In this document: positions 55,042 to 64,000 of the stretch, one piece after another
Layout of the letters: every line of letters begins with the position of its first letter
Position numbering within the stretch: position 1 is the first letter of the stretch
Assembly: GCA_035712365.1 (NCBI GenBank)
Contig: DASTAW010000039.1
Location: forward strand, 62,001-126,000
DNA: 64,000 nucleotides
Reading direction: 5' to 3'
From: Terriglobia bacterium
GTDB taxonomy: Bacteria; Acidobacteriota; Terriglobia; UBA7540
Notes under the pieces: model-generated
What the model was told of the DNA's origin: nothing
Database searches by the model: none
The model's input: only the letters and a program-made list of their open reading frames with translations
Position numbers and translations under genes: made by a program

Positions 55042-55707
55042 ATGCGCAATCTCCCGGAGGCCGCCACGAAGATCCAACGATTGTCTATTCCCGGATCCGC
55101 GGGAAATCTTGAGGCGCTGCTCGAGTTGAATCCGGAGTGGATCCCGCGCCAGCTCGCCATCGTTTGCCATCCACATCCGCTTTATGGCGGATCGATGCAC
55201 AACAAAGTTGTCTTCAGGGCGGCCAAAGCCGCCATCAATATGGGCGTACCCGCGCTGCGTTTCAATTTCCGCGGAGTGGGGCACAGCGAAGGAGAACACG
55301 CCGGCGGCATCGGAGAGCGAGAGGATGCCCGCGCGGCGCTGGATTACCTGACGGGGCGGTTTCCACGGGTCCCCGTTCTGATGATGGGGTTTTCGTTCGG
55401 GTCAGTCGTTGCGCTGTTTGTAGGTTCAGCGGACCTGCGGGTCAACAGCCTGGCAGGAATAGGGCTCCCCATAAACTCTTCGGATTTCAGCTTTCTCCGG
55501 GAAGTCCGAAAGCCTAAATTGATTGTCCAGGGCGCCCAGGACCAGTTTGGCTCCAGGGAAAAGGTGGCGCAACTCTATTCCTCCTTGCAAGAACCTAAAC
55601 GGCTGCGCTTCGTCGAAGGGGCCGACCATTTCCTGACCGGCAAGCTGCAAGACCTGCAGGTGGAGATAGAGGAATTTCTCCAGGGCATTCTAAATCCATT
55701 ACAATAG
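55042..55707 (+). CDS. alpha/beta hydrolase (COG2945-like)
   Basis: A 221-residue cytosolic serine hydrolase. N-terminal VCHPHPLYGGSMHNKVVFRA (family HPHPxxGG motif) and LRFNFRGVGHSEGEHAGGIG, nucleophile elbow MGFSFGSVVAL, acidic residue in VQGAQDQFGS and catalytic His in EGADHFLTG. Length and motif order match small COG2945 hydrolases; substrate unknown. The 257-bp gap before it holds no recognisable feature. Confidence 0.88.
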   Translation: MRNLPEAATKIQRLSIPGSAGNLEALLELNPEWIPRQLAIVCHPHPLYGGSMHNKVVFRAAKAAINMGVPALRFNFRGVGHSEGEHAGGIGEREDARAALDYLTGRFPRVPVLMMGFSFGSVVALFVGSADLRVNSLAGIGLPINSSDFSFLREVRKPKLIVQGAQDQFGSREKVAQLYSSLQEPKRLRFVEGADHFLTGKLQDLQVEIEEFLQGILNPLQ

Positions 55708-55756
55708 GAGCGTTGGCAGCCACGCCCCCGAGTAAATCAACTTTCGAGGTGGATCG

Positions 55757-55912
55757 ATGGACAACCTTGAAGAAGCTGATGCCGGATCATTCTACTGCCC
55801 GTTGTGCAAAATCGAAGTTGAAGATCCGCTGGTGTGCGGTGATTGCGCAGCCGTCATATGCCGCCGGTGCGGGACTCCGCTCGAAAAAATTGACGAATTA
55901 GGAGTTGGCTGA
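55757..55912 (+). CDS. 51-residue zinc-ribbon protein
   Basis: Short ORF with CGAGGTGG upstream of ATG 55757. Product MDNLEEADAGSFYCPLCKIE continues with CGDC and CRRC, giving three CxxC pairs (YCPLC, VCGDC, ICRRC). The pattern is that of a small zinc ribbon or rubredoxin-like fold, possibly an RNA- or protein-binding adaptor. It lies 49 bp after the hydrolase, so the two may be co-transcribed. Confidence 0.65.
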   Translation: MDNLEEADAGSFYCPLCKIEVEDPLVCGDCAAVICRRCGTPLEKIDELGVG

Positions 55913-56028
55913 AGCAGGCCGTCGCGGCCTTTGTTCATCCGCTGCCCCAGGCATTCATTCCCGGAGGGGCCGGGGTCCTGTCAAGTCCCCATCGCCCCTC
56001 GAAGCAATTCACTGGCCTTCTTTTCCCG

Positions 56029-58140
56029 TCAAAAAGCCGCTAATTCTCTCGCTGCTTTCACCACGTCAGCAACCTGGGGCAGCATGGCGTCTTCCAGGAC
56101 GGGATGGTAAGGCACATAGACGTCTTTAGCTGCCACGCGGCGCACAGGCGCGTCCAGAAACTCGAAGAGTTCATCCGCGATGCGGGCGGCGATCTCTGCG
56201 CCATACCCCCAGGAGATGCAGTCCTCGTAAACAATCAGGGCGCGGTTGGTCTTTTTGACGGACGCACTGATGAGTTCCCAGTCATAAGGCTGGAGGGAAC
56301 GCAGGTCCAGAATCTCGGCGCTGACGCCTTCCTTTTCAAGCTCCCTCGAGGCCTGTACAGACCGGTTGACCAGCGCGCCGAAAGTTATAATCGTCAGGTC
56401 GCTTCCTCCGCTTACTAACTCCGCCTTGCCGAACGGAATCATGTAATCAGGGCCGGGATAAGGCGCGCGATTGTACGTCTGCCGGTAAAGATGTTTGGGC
56501 TCGAGAAACAGCACCGGGTCGTCCGAGCGAATGGCCGTGCGCAGCAGTCCGTTGGCATCCAGAGCATTTGAAGGCATCACAACCCGCCAGCCCGGCAGGT
56601 GCGCGAAAATCGATTCGCCCGACTGGCTGTGATAAATGGCGCCGCCGGTCAGGTACCCACCCGTCGGGACCCTCACCACGACTGGGCACGAAAACACGTT
56701 GTTCGACCGCCAGCGCAGCGTCGGAATTTCATTTCGCATCTGCATAAACGCCGGCCAGATGTAGTCGAAAAACTGGACCTCGACCACCGGCTTGAGGCCG
56801 CGCGTGGCCATGCCCATGGCCCTGCCCAGAATGCTGGCTTCTGCGATGGGGGCGTTGTAGCAGCGGGCGGCGCCAAAATGTCGCTGCAGGCCGTGGGTGA
56901 CCTTGAAGACGCCTCCTTTGCCTTTCACCAGGGCGAGGTCGCTTTCGTGGCTGCAGTCGGCAACATCCTCACCGAAGACCACAACCCGCGCATCGCGCGA
57001 CATCTCGTCCCTCATGCAGGCGTTCAGAAGATCCACCATGGTTTTGGGTTCGCCGTGCGATTTTGCAGGATGGTCAAACCTCTCAGAGGTCGGATCAACC
57101 GTGGGCGAATAAACGAAGTCCATCAGGGTTTCCGGATCGGGTGGATCTGCGGCGAGCGCCTTGTCTGCGGCTTCGCGAATCTCACGGTCCACGTCAGCTT
57201 CCAGCGCCTTCAACTCCCCCTCGGTCACCAGGCCCTCTTGAATGAGAAGATGCGCCAGCTTCTGAATGGGGTCCTGCCTGGCTTCCTCCTGCCGGACCTC
57301 CTCCGGCTTATACATCTTTTCGTCGTCAGACATGGAGTGCGAATAGGGCCGGATGACGTGAGCGTGAATCAGCGCCGGCTTTCTTTGCTCGCGCACATAG
57401 GTAACAGCTCTTCCCGCAGCCTCGTAGCTTTCCATGAAATCCGTGCCGTCGCATTCCGCGATCAGGAGGCCGGGAAAAGTCTTGACCAGCGCGGAAATGC
57501 TTCCTCCGGCGGTCTGATCGTCAACCGGAACGGAGATGGCATATCCGTTGTCTTCTATCAGGTAAAGCATGGGAAGCTGGCGCAGGCAGGTGTAATTGAG
57601 GGATTCCCAGAACTCGCCTTCACTGGTTGCGCCTTCGCCCAGGGAAGTGAATGCAATTTCGTCGGTATGAAAGCTCGGTGCCAGTTCGGTGGCTTCGGGG
57701 ACGTGGGAGTAATACTGGTTCGCTTCCGCCGCGCCGACCGCCTGGAGCACTTGGGTCCCGGTGGCGCTGGAGGAAGAGACGATGTGAAGAAGACGCGAGC
57801 TCCAGTGGGAAGGCATCTGCCGCCCGCCCGAGCTCGGATCGTCTTGAGCGCCAACGGTCCCTAAAAGCATATCCAGCGCTGTCAGACCGAGTTCGAGGCA
57901 AAGCGCCCGGTCCCGGTAATACGGGTAAATCCAGTCGGTCCCCGGCTTCAAATGCATGGCGGCTGCTACCTGGATGGCTTCGTGCCCAACGCCGTTGATC
58001 TGAAAATAAGCGCGGTTCTGACGCTTAAGCTGAATTTCCTTGTCATCGATTTTCCGCGCCAGATACATGACGCGGTAGGCGTGGACCAGTGAGTCCTTGG
58101 ATGGCCGGGGTGGCTTATAGGTCGAAGTAACTGTAGCCAT
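56029..58140 (-). CDS. fused 2-oxoacid dehydrogenase E1 (alpha-beta)
   Basis: A 703-residue TPP enzyme that decarboxylates a branched-chain 2-oxoacid or pyruvate and passes the acyl group to an E2 lipoyl domain. Residues about 20-345 are the alpha chain: [38 protein letters not shown] and [10 protein letters not shown] form the TPP/Mg site, and phosphorylation-loop-type [14 protein letters not shown]. Residues about 370-703 are the beta chain: [63 protein letters not shown] 58140 has AAGGAGCGGA upstream. No E2 or E3 gene is adjacent. Confidence 0.92.
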   Translation of the reverse strand: MATVTSTYKPPRPSKDSLVHAYRVMYLARKIDDKEIQLKRQNRAYFQINGVGHEAIQVAAAMHLKPGTDWIYPYYRDRALCLELGLTALDMLLGTVGAQDDPSSGGRQMPSHWSSRLLHIVSSSSATGTQVLQAVGAAEANQYYSHVPEATELAPSFHTDEIAFTSLGEGATSEGEFWESLNYTCLRQLPMLYLIEDNGYAISVPVDDQTAGGSISALVKTFPGLLIAECDGTDFMESYEAAGRAVTYVREQRKPALIHAHVIRPYSHSMSDDEKMYKPEEVRQEEARQDPIQKLAHLLIQEGLVTEGELKALEADVDREIREAADKALAADPPDPETLMDFVYSPTVDPTSERFDHPAKSHGEPKTMVDLLNACMRDEMSRDARVVVFGEDVADCSHESDLALVKGKGGVFKVTHGLQRHFGAARCYNAPIAEASILGRAMGMATRGLKPVVEVQFFDYIWPAFMQMRNEIPTLRWRSNNVFSCPVVVRVPTGGYLTGGAIYHSQSGESIFAHLPGWRVVMPSNALDANGLLRTAIRSDDPVLFLEPKHLYRQTYNRAPYPGPDYMIPFGKAELVSGGSDLTIITFGALVNRSVQASRELEKEGVSAEILDLRSLQPYDWELISASVKKTNRALIVYEDCISWGYGAEIAARIADELFEFLDAPVRRVAAKDVYVPYHPVLEDAMLPQVADVVKAARELAAF

Positions 58141-58208
58141 TCCGCTCCTTGGGGAAGAAATCCTTCTTAGTAAAGTATATCTTTTCGCCGCCCGCAATCT
58201 CGCCAGAT

Positions 58209-58237
58209 ATTATTAGAATTCGAGAGGGCAATGTCAA
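58209..58237 (-). promoter_or_regulatory. probable promoter of the E1 gene
   Basis: Minus-strand TTGACA (58237-58232), 17-bp spacer, AATAAT (58214-58209), about 70 bp upstream of the E1 start. A perfect -35 with a good -10. Confidence 0.6.
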
Positions 58238-58354
58238 TGACCGGCAACCGGCCATGTCGGGCGAGTTTTCTATTGGGTGTGGATGCACGTCTATGGTAGC
58301 ATGAGCGAATAAAAGGCGAATGACGCACATGATGCTCAGAGCTCAGACAGGCAA

Positions 58355-60763
58355 ATGAAAGTCCCGTCAGAAACCAAGCTGATGCCCCAAGCCAGTGGAA
58401 TTCAAGGCCGATCCGGCGATGCGGCCTCCATCGAGAACGTCGTTCGGGAAATTCAGAGCGGCTTCAAAGGCTCCCGGCGCGAAGGGGGCGTGACGGCCCT
58501 GCGGCATTACCCGGCGCGGGAAGCGCGAGTTGTTCCATTTCCCGATTTTCTTCCCGAGCGCGTGACGAAAGCGCTGAGTTCAAGGGGAGTTGAAAGCCTC
58601 TACTCGCATCAGGCCGCCGCTGCAACCCTGGCCTGGGAAGGCAGGAATATTGTTGTCGTCACCCCTACGGCCTCGGGCAAAACTCTCTGTTACAACCTGC
58701 CGATCCTGAGCGCCCTAGTCGAAAACCCGGATGCGCGGGCGCTTTATCTTTTTCCCACCAAGGCCCTGTCACAGGACCAACTGGTGGAATTGAATCGCTG
58801 GGCTGAAATACTCGGCGATGATCTTCGGACGTTTACCTATGACGGCGACACTCCCCAGGACGCGCGCAGAGCCATTCGGGCCCAGGCCAACCTGGTAATC
58901 ACCAACCCGGACATGCTCCACACAGGCATCCTGCCTCACCACACTAAATGGGAGCGGCTGTTTGAAAATCTGCGATACGTTGTCATTGACGAACTGCACT
59001 ATTACCGCGGCGTTTTCGGCAGCCACCTGGCGAACGTCATCCGGAGGCTCAAGCGCATCGCGGAGTTCTACGGCAGCCGCCCGCAATTTATATGCACCTC
59101 GGCGACCATCGCCAACCCGGCTGAGCTGGCCACACGCATTATCGAGCAGGACGTCGTGCTGGTTGACGAAAACGGAGCGCCCGCGGCTGAAAAATACTTT
59201 GTTCTCTATAATCCGCCAGTGGTCAATCCGCAGCTCGGCATTCGCCGGTCTTACCTGAATGAAACGCGCCGCCTGGCGAAGGTCTTTATGATGCGCGGCC
59301 TGGAAACCATTGTCTTCGCCAATTCACGCCTGGCAACGGAAATCCTGGTGACTTATCTCAAGGAAGATTTTGCCCGGCGTCCGGTGGGGCCGGAAGTTGT
59401 CCGAGGTTACCGGGGCGGCTACTTGCCGCTCGAGCGGCGCGAGATTGAGCGCGACCTTCGCGAAGGGCGTTTGCTGGGCGTGATTGCCACCAACGCGCTG
59501 GAATTGGGAATCGACATCGGAAGCCTCGACGTTGCGGTGATGGCGGGCTATCCGGGAACGATTGCTTCCACCTGGCAGCGTGCCGGCAGGGCAGGCCGCC
59601 GCGAAGGGAGTTCTGCCGCTTTGCTGGTGGCTTCGAGCGCGCCGCTCGACCAGTTTATCGTCCAGAACCCGGACTATTTTTTTGACCACTCACCCGAGCA
59701 CGGCCACGTCAATCCGGACAACCTGCAGATCCTGCTCAACCACTTGAAGTGTGCTGCTTTCGAACTGCCTGTGAAAGAGGATGAGAAATTTGGCGGCCTC
59801 GATCTCAAGATGCTCTGCAAGCATCTTGAGGATCTCGGATTCCTTCACAAGACCAGTGAGGGCTGGCACTGGATCTCCGAGAGCTATCCGGCGGACGCCA
59901 TCAGTCTGCGGTCCGTTTCTTCGGACAATTTTGTCATCGTTGACGTCACCGGCGAGCCACGCGTTATCGGCGAAGTGGATTTTTCCAGCGCGCTCACCAC
60001 GGTGCATGAGAAGGCGATCTACCTCCAGGATGGCCAGCAGTATCACGTGGAGCGGTTGGATTACGATGAGCGCAAGGCCTATGTCCGCCAGTGCGATTCC
60101 GAGTACTACACCGACGCCATTTCCTACACGAAAATCAAGATTTTGGAGCATTTTGATTCCGCGCCCGCCGGGCCTGCATTCAGGAACCACGGCGAGGTCC
60201 AGGTGAATACGCAGGTGGTGGGATTCAAGAAGATCAAATTCCACACCATGCAGAATGTCGGTTCGGGCGAACTGATGCTGCCCGAGCAGGAGATGCACAC
60301 GACGGCGTTCTGGTTGACGCTCCCCCAGGCATTGCTGGACGCCATGCCCTACTCGCGCGATGACCGGATGAACGGCGTGCAGGGGCTTGCCCACGCCTTG
60401 CAGGCGATTGGCACGCTCCTGATGATGTGCGACGCGCGCGATCTGGGCGTGGCGGTTGGTGAGAATCTGGCCGTCGCGGAGGACCTTGCAGCTTTGCCTT
60501 CGAATCAGGGCCGTCCTGCGGTCTACACAAAGATCTTTGAGCCCAACATCTACCTTTACGATAAGTATCCCGGCGGGGTTGGATTCAGCGAACCGTTGTT
60601 CCGGCTGAGCCCGAGCCTGCTTGAAAACACACGGCGCCTGATCCTGAATTGTCCTTGCGAGTCGGGATGTCCTTCGTGTGTGGGTCCCGTGGGTGAAGTG
60701 GGAGAGAAGGGCAAAGAAGTTGCACTGGCGATTTTGAGTGCTGTTTTGCAGGCGTCATCCTGA
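58355..60763 (+). CDS. mrfA: MrfA-type DEXH helicase with DUF1998 zinc domain
   Basis: An 802-residue SF2 helicase of the YprA/MrfA type, which in Bacillus acts in excision of mitomycin C adducts with MrfB. Motif I is VTPTASGKTLCYNLP (about residue 105), motif II VIDELHYYRG (about 212), motif III TSATIANP and motif VI STWQRAGRAGRREG (about 405). A C-terminal DUF1998/MZB domain includes the four-Cys cluster LNCPCESGCPSCVGP (about 768). Length and order match the family. The gene ends about 100 bp before its functional partner, the MrfB-type exonuclease. Confidence 0.88.
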   Translation: MKVPSETKLMPQASGIQGRSGDAASIENVVREIQSGFKGSRREGGVTALRHYPAREARVVPFPDFLPERVTKALSSRGVESLYSHQAAAATLAWEGRNIVVVTPTASGKTLCYNLPILSALVENPDARALYLFPTKALSQDQLVELNRWAEILGDDLRTFTYDGDTPQDARRAIRAQANLVITNPDMLHTGILPHHTKWERLFENLRYVVIDELHYYRGVFGSHLANVIRRLKRIAEFYGSRPQFICTSATIANPAELATRIIEQDVVLVDENGAPAAEKYFVLYNPPVVNPQLGIRRSYLNETRRLAKVFMMRGLETIVFANSRLATEILVTYLKEDFARRPVGPEVVRGYRGGYLPLERREIERDLREGRLLGVIATNALELGIDIGSLDVAVMAGYPGTIASTWQRAGRAGRREGSSAALLVASSAPLDQFIVQNPDYFFDHSPEHGHVNPDNLQILLNHLKCAAFELPVKEDEKFGGLDLKMLCKHLEDLGFLHKTSEGWHWISESYPADAISLRSVSSDNFVIVDVTGEPRVIGEVDFSSALTTVHEKAIYLQDGQQYHVERLDYDERKAYVRQCDSEYYTDAISYTKIKILEHFDSAPAGPAFRNHGEVQVNTQVVGFKKIKFHTMQNVGSGELMLPEQEMHTTAFWLTLPQALLDAMPYSRDDRMNGVQGLAHALQAIGTLLMMCDARDLGVAVGENLAVAEDLAALPSNQGRPAVYTKIFEPNIYLYDKYPGGVGFSEPLFRLSPSLLENTRRLILNCPCESGCPSCVGPVGEVGEKGKEVALAILSAVLQASS

Positions 60764-60769
60764 TCCCGC

Positions 60770-60857
60770 GTAGCGCCGCCGTCCCGGCGGCATTTTTCAA
60801 GGCCGGCAGGATGCCGGCGTTAGGGAAATGTATTACCGTAATATGCAATCCTCAATA
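60770..60857. repeat. GTAGCGCC element with GCAATCCTCAATA tail
   Basis: GTAGCGCC at 60770 encloses GCCG/CGGC and GCCGGC/GCCGGC hairpins with a GGATG loop, and ends near GCGTTAG. The 13-mer GCAATCCTCAATA follows at 60845-60857. It is the only element of the phage-region type in the right flank and lies in the mrfA-mrfB gap. Confidence 0.72.
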
Positions 60858-60864
60858 GGCAGTC

Positions 60865-62175
60865 ATGAATCTGGAAGAAAAACTTCGAGAGCTCAAAAAG
60901 GTGGCCAGCAAGACGGTGCATGAGGACGCGCTCGAGCGCCAGCTTGAATACCTGCAGCGGCTTGAAAAGAAGCCGAGGAAGGTTGCCGCCCTCGAGACGC
61001 CGCTCGGCGTTGAGCATTACATTGACGGCGAGGTTCGCTCTAATGGCCGGGGCGAGTATTTTCTGGCCACTCAGCTCCTGCCTTTTGGCAGGCCATACGG
61101 CAAGTTTTGCGTTGCGGATGTCGCCCACGCAGACCTCGCGCCGCTGGAAATGTTTTTGAAGGGAGAAAATATTCCAGCGGCGTCTTCGGTGGTTTATCTG
61201 GATACGGAAACCACGGGGCTTGCCGGAGGCACGGGCACGTGCGCATTTCTGATTGGGATTGGGGCCGCGGAGGGATCTGGTTTCCGGGTGCGCCAGCTTT
61301 TCCTGCGCGACCTTACGGAAGAGAAGGCGGCCCTGGATGCGCTGGCCGCCGCGCTCGAGCCCTACGAACTCCTGGTGACTTACAACGGCAAGACTTTCGA
61401 TATCCCGCTGCTTGAAACGCGCTACACGCTGGCCCGAATGAAGTCTCCGTTCACGAGAATGGTCCACCTTGATCTGCTGCATCCGGCGCGCCGCTTGTGG
61501 AAACTGCGCCTCGAAAGCTGCCAACTCAAGAACCTGGAGAGGGAGCTGCTGGGCATCGCGCGGAACGGCGATGTGCCAGGCTCCGAAATCCCCCAAATCT
61601 ATTTCGACTATCTCCGCACCAGGAGCGCGCAGGCGCTGCAGCCGGTGTTCTTCCACAACGCGCTCGACATTGTGACGCTTGCCGGGCTTACGGTTGAGGT
61701 GGGACAGGCCATTGCCAGGGCGGGCGACGGCGCCGATTGCGACAGCCTCGATCTGTTCAGCCTCAGCCGTGTGCTCGAACGCGCCGGGGCCTCAGAACTG
61801 GCACGCGCAACCTGCCTCCAGGCGATTGCCCGCGGCCTGCCGGAGTCGGTTGAGCCGCACGCCCTGTGGCATCTCGCTGCCCAGCACAAGAAGGAGCGAA
61901 GTTATGACGCGGCCGTTGAAGTCTGGATGAAGATTTCGGGCCTTGGGTCACGATATACGGTGCAGGCCTGTGAAGAGCTCGCCATCCATTATGAGCATCG
62001 TGTACGTGACGCGAATAAAGCTCTGGAATTTGCCGAAGCGGCCTGGCAGCGCCTTCAGGACACGTCCGGTTCCCACGCCTGGCTGGGGCGTCTCGCGCAC
62101 CGGCGCGAAAGGTTGCTGAGAAAGGCGCAAAAGGAACGTGTTCCCGGCGAGTCCCAGCCTCGGCTGTCTCACTAG
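60865..62175 (+). CDS. mrfB: MrfB-type DEDD exonuclease with TPR tail
   Basis: A 436-residue partner of the MrfA-type helicase. The RNase-H-like exonuclease (about residues 105-290) shows VYLDTETTGLAGG (DxE), VTYNGKTFDIPLLETRY (second Asp motif) and FFHNALDIVTLAGLTV (fourth motif). The C-terminal 140 residues are helical TPR-like repeats. YprB/MrfB in Bacillus degrades DNA during mitomycin adduct repair; the same pairing here supports that role. The ATG at 60865 has AGGCAG upstream. Confidence 0.87.
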   Translation: MNLEEKLRELKKVASKTVHEDALERQLEYLQRLEKKPRKVAALETPLGVEHYIDGEVRSNGRGEYFLATQLLPFGRPYGKFCVADVAHADLAPLEMFLKGENIPAASSVVYLDTETTGLAGGTGTCAFLIGIGAAEGSGFRVRQLFLRDLTEEKAALDALAAALEPYELLVTYNGKTFDIPLLETRYTLARMKSPFTRMVHLDLLHPARRLWKLRLESCQLKNLERELLGIARNGDVPGSEIPQIYFDYLRTRSAQALQPVFFHNALDIVTLAGLTVEVGQAIARAGDGADCDSLDLFSLSRVLERAGASELARATCLQAIARGLPESVEPHALWHLAAQHKKERSYDAAVEVWMKISGLGSRYTVQACEELAIHYEHRVRDANKALEFAEAAWQRLQDTSGSHAWLGRLAHRRERLLRKAQKERVPGESQPRLSH

Positions 62176-62183
62176 CCTCAGAG

Positions 62184-62711
62184 TCATGGTCCTTCGCTGG
62201 TCTTCCCTTTGTACTTAAAGACCTCTTGCTGCCGTTCAACGGTTTCCTGATTGGTCACAGAATTTGTCTTGATGGTTTGCAACTCACCCACAAGCTCCAG
62301 GTAGTCGGGACCGTCCTTCTTGCTCCCTTTTCCGCGCTGAGCGATCCCTGAAAAGCGGTAGTACATCTCGTGGATCTTGCGGGTCCGGAACTCAACATGA
62401 TCGCCGTTGCGCTCGCCGATGGTTATGGGATAGCTCAAAATAGCGTCAGACTCCGATTGCCCCTGGAGCACGTCAATGTATCCTTTGAGCATCTGGTCTT
62501 CCTGCAAAATCGCCAGCGTGTTATAGGGTTGCAGGAATTCGTAATCGCCCGTGATGTCGCTTACCTGGCTTGCCGCCGTTTGGGCCTTCAGGCTACACGA
62601 CGCAGCAAGAGCCATAAGAGAGACGGCCAACCAGGCAGTTTTCTGCACCAGATTCAGCGTCGGCTGGTGGTCCTTCCGCCCCGTTTTACAGTAGAACCTG
62701 CCCACTTGCAA
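62184..62711 (-). CDS. exported protein, unknown function
   Basis: About 175 residues. A leader near WLAVSLMALAASCSLKAQ could be a signal peptide (a Cys is present, but the lipobox is imperfect). The mature part is beta-rich (DITGDYEFLQPYNTLAILQE; YIDVLQGQSESDAILSYPIT; GDHVEFRTRKIHEMYYRFSG), resembling small lipocalin-like or META-like domains. Start uncertain: TTG 62711 or GTG 62705 after CAGGAG. Convergent with mrfB, 8 bp apart. Confidence 0.55.
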   Translation of the reverse strand: MQVGRFYCKTGRKDHQPTLNLVQKTAWLAVSLMALAASCSLKAQTAASQVSDITGDYEFLQPYNTLAILQEDQMLKGYIDVLQGQSESDAILSYPITIGERNGDHVEFRTRKIHEMYYRFSGIAQRGKGSKKDGPDYLELVGELQTIKTNSVTNQETVERQQEVFKYKGKTSEGP

Positions 62712-62861
62712 TCGCTCCTGTCCTGACTGTTTCCTTCCGTGTTTTGCCAGGAAGAAAGTTTAGTCCCGCTTCGTTTACCGGGCAAGCCACAAGCCTCTGC
62801 CGGCGCGTAGGCTGCCAGGTTCACACAAAATATCGTATGGTTCCCAGGCGCCCGCCACTGG

Positions 62862-64000
62862 CTACTGTTTGCTGACTTCGAGGAGCAGATGGTTCGTAAA
62901 ACGCGTGGTGAGCGTAGGGTCCTGGCCGGTCACGGTTCCCAGGTCCTTATCGTGTTCGTAATCGAAAACTTTGTAGCTGCTGTTCTTATCAAGTCCGCGC
63001 AATTCGATCTTACCTTGCCACGGGACTGCGGGATCAGGAGCATAAAAGGCATAGTACATTTCGCCGTCCTTGCTGATGGCGTAGGCTTCCGGGAAGTCAT
63101 ACCCATAGGTGTAGAGGTTCAGGAAAGTGCCGTTTGAAAGCATCTTCTGGTTGTAGATCGAGGTCCATTTCTTCCAGATCGCTTCCTTTTCGGGCGTCAG
63201 ATAAACTTCCTTGAAGTGCGGGCCGGGATTGGGCCAAACAAATTTGGTGCCGACCACCCCGCCGGGTCCAACGGTCGAAGCAAAATCCTTTCCCTTGTCG
63301 ATTTCATCGCCGCCCTTGAAAACGATATCGGTCAATTCAACGTGATCTCCGTAAACGGCAGCCTGCGGGCCAAGAAGGGCCTTATACATCTTGATTCGCC
63401 GCCGCACCTGGACGGAACCTACGGGGTCCGCAGTTACCGCCTGGTCCATATAAGGCAGCCAGGCGAAATTCGGCGGAGTTCCGCAGGAGCAGCTTTGGGT
63501 CACGCTGTCGGGTTTGAGTGCCCGGGTAGCCTCAAAAATCTGTTTGTATATTTCCGCCATCGCGCGGATGGAGTCCTGCGGGGATTTGTGATGGTGCTTG
63601 GGGTTGTAGCACGCCGGGATTGTGTAAACGTTGTCCAGCTTGCTGCCGTCGAATCCCCAATCGCGAATGAATTTTTCCGTCAGTTTCTTGTAGTATTCCT
63701 GGACCGCGGGCACAGCCGGGCAGAGCGCGCCCAGGCCGCGAACCATTTTTGCGGGCTTGCCATTCTTGTCGAGGATCAGCCAGTCAGGATGCTCTTTTAC
63801 GACCTCGGCTGTCTTGTAATGGTGAGACTCGTAACCGCCGGACCCGTCCTCTACGGCAATCGGCAGCCACCAGATCTGCACTGAAATCCCCTGTTGATGA
63901 AACGCACTCACCATCTTCTTGATGGAATCGCCCGGGAAAGTGTCTGGACGCGGGTCCCAGTCGCCATAAGTGTCAAACCAGCGATCGTCCAGCGTGGCCC
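62862..64000 (-). CDS. alpha-galactosidase-like glycoside hydrolase, 5' end outside the window
   Basis: At least 379 residues; the frame is open to the window edge, so the N-terminus is missing. Barrel motifs of the GH27/GH36 clan: DRWFDTYGDWDPRPDTFPGD, ISVQIWWLPIAVEDG, the catalytic-nucleophile strand DWGFDGSKLDNVYTIPACYN, and PNPGPHFKEVYLTPEKEAIW. The C-terminal 80 residues are a beta sandwich (KIELRGLDKNSSYKVFDYEH). Likely cleaves alpha-linked galactosides or related sugars; the exact family needs the missing part. Signal peptide not visible. Confidence 0.75.
   Translation of the reverse strand, partial: ATLDDRWFDTYGDWDPRPDTFPGDSIKKMVSAFHQQGISVQIWWLPIAVEDGSGGYESHHYKTAEVVKEHPDWLILDKNGKPAKMVRGLGALCPAVPAVQEYYKKLTEKFIRDWGFDGSKLDNVYTIPACYNPKHHHKSPQDSIRAMAEIYKQIFEATRALKPDSVTQSCSCGTPPNFAWLPYMDQAVTADPVGSVQVRRRIKMYKALLGPQAAVYGDHVELTDIVFKGGDEIDKGKDFASTVGPGGVVGTKFVWPNPGPHFKEVYLTPEKEAIWKKWTSIYNQKMLSNGTFLNLYTYGYDFPEAYAISKDGEMYYAFYAPDPAVPWQGKIELRGLDKNSSYKVFDYEHDKDLGTVTGQDPTLTTRFTNHLLLEVSKQ

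Noticed and set aside
56599-57864. 421-codon open frame antisense to the E1 gene
   Set aside because: E1 has unmistakable motifs across this span; the antisense product has none.
1-64000. tRNA or rRNA genes
   Set aside because: No cloverleaf with GGTTCGAATCC-type T-arm outside coding regions was found; one TTCGAAC match near 30197 lies inside the protease gene.

Overview
The window looks like a chromosomal segment of a GC-rich (roughly 60%) Gram-negative bacterium, most likely an Acidobacteriota member. This is inferred from a lipoprotein, TPR and outer-membrane barrel content, a divergent membrane pyrophosphatase, a fused alpha/beta E1 dehydrogenase, frequent TTG starts, and the type and density of palindromic repeats. 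No rRNA or tRNA gene is visible, so the placement is an inference.

Layout. Left flank (1-21.6 kb): a DUF421 membrane protein, a tandem PilZ protein, a proton-pumping pyrophosphatase, a YVTN propeller, a cbs-mrp-DUF971 cluster, small secreted proteins, a cupin and an atypical SDR. Then come a three-gene unit (PA2779-like protein, C39 peptidase, TPR/POTRA/barrel protein) with TTG starts that overlap the previous stop codons, a set of glycerate-metabolism genes (tartronate semialdehyde reductase-like, glycerate 2-kinase, hydroxypyruvate/glyoxylate reductase-like), a PD-(D/E)xK-like protein, and dtd.

Centre (21.8-49.3 kb): a plus-strand tailed-phage structural cluster with a Mu-type head module (gp27-like small terminase, gp28-like terminase, gp29-like portal, gpI-like protease with a nested scaffold start, decoration protein, capsid). 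It continues with connectors, a lysozyme plus a secreted partner, tail tube, tail chaperones with a likely +1 frameshift, a very short tape measure, a large hub protein with an embedded helical-barrel domain, and two secreted-type pectate-lyase-fold spikes. No integrase, transposase, repressor or replication gene is visible. Nearly every gap in this cluster, and the interior of several genes, carries degenerate 7-9 bp tandem units arranged as facing inverted arms. This repeat system is the most striking feature of the window. The cluster may be a domesticated, gene-transfer-agent-like element or a defective prophage.

Right flank (49.5-64 kb): a PilZ protein, a DUF5666-like secreted protein, a four-gene minus-strand operon (SH3 protein with an apparent ATT start, acyltransferase-like protein, creatininase-like protein with a membrane tail, ornithine cyclodeaminase-like protein), an alpha/beta hydrolase, a 51-residue zinc ribbon, a fused 2-oxoacid dehydrogenase E1, the MrfA/MrfB-type helicase-exonuclease pair, a secreted protein, and an alpha-galactosidase-like enzyme that runs off the window.
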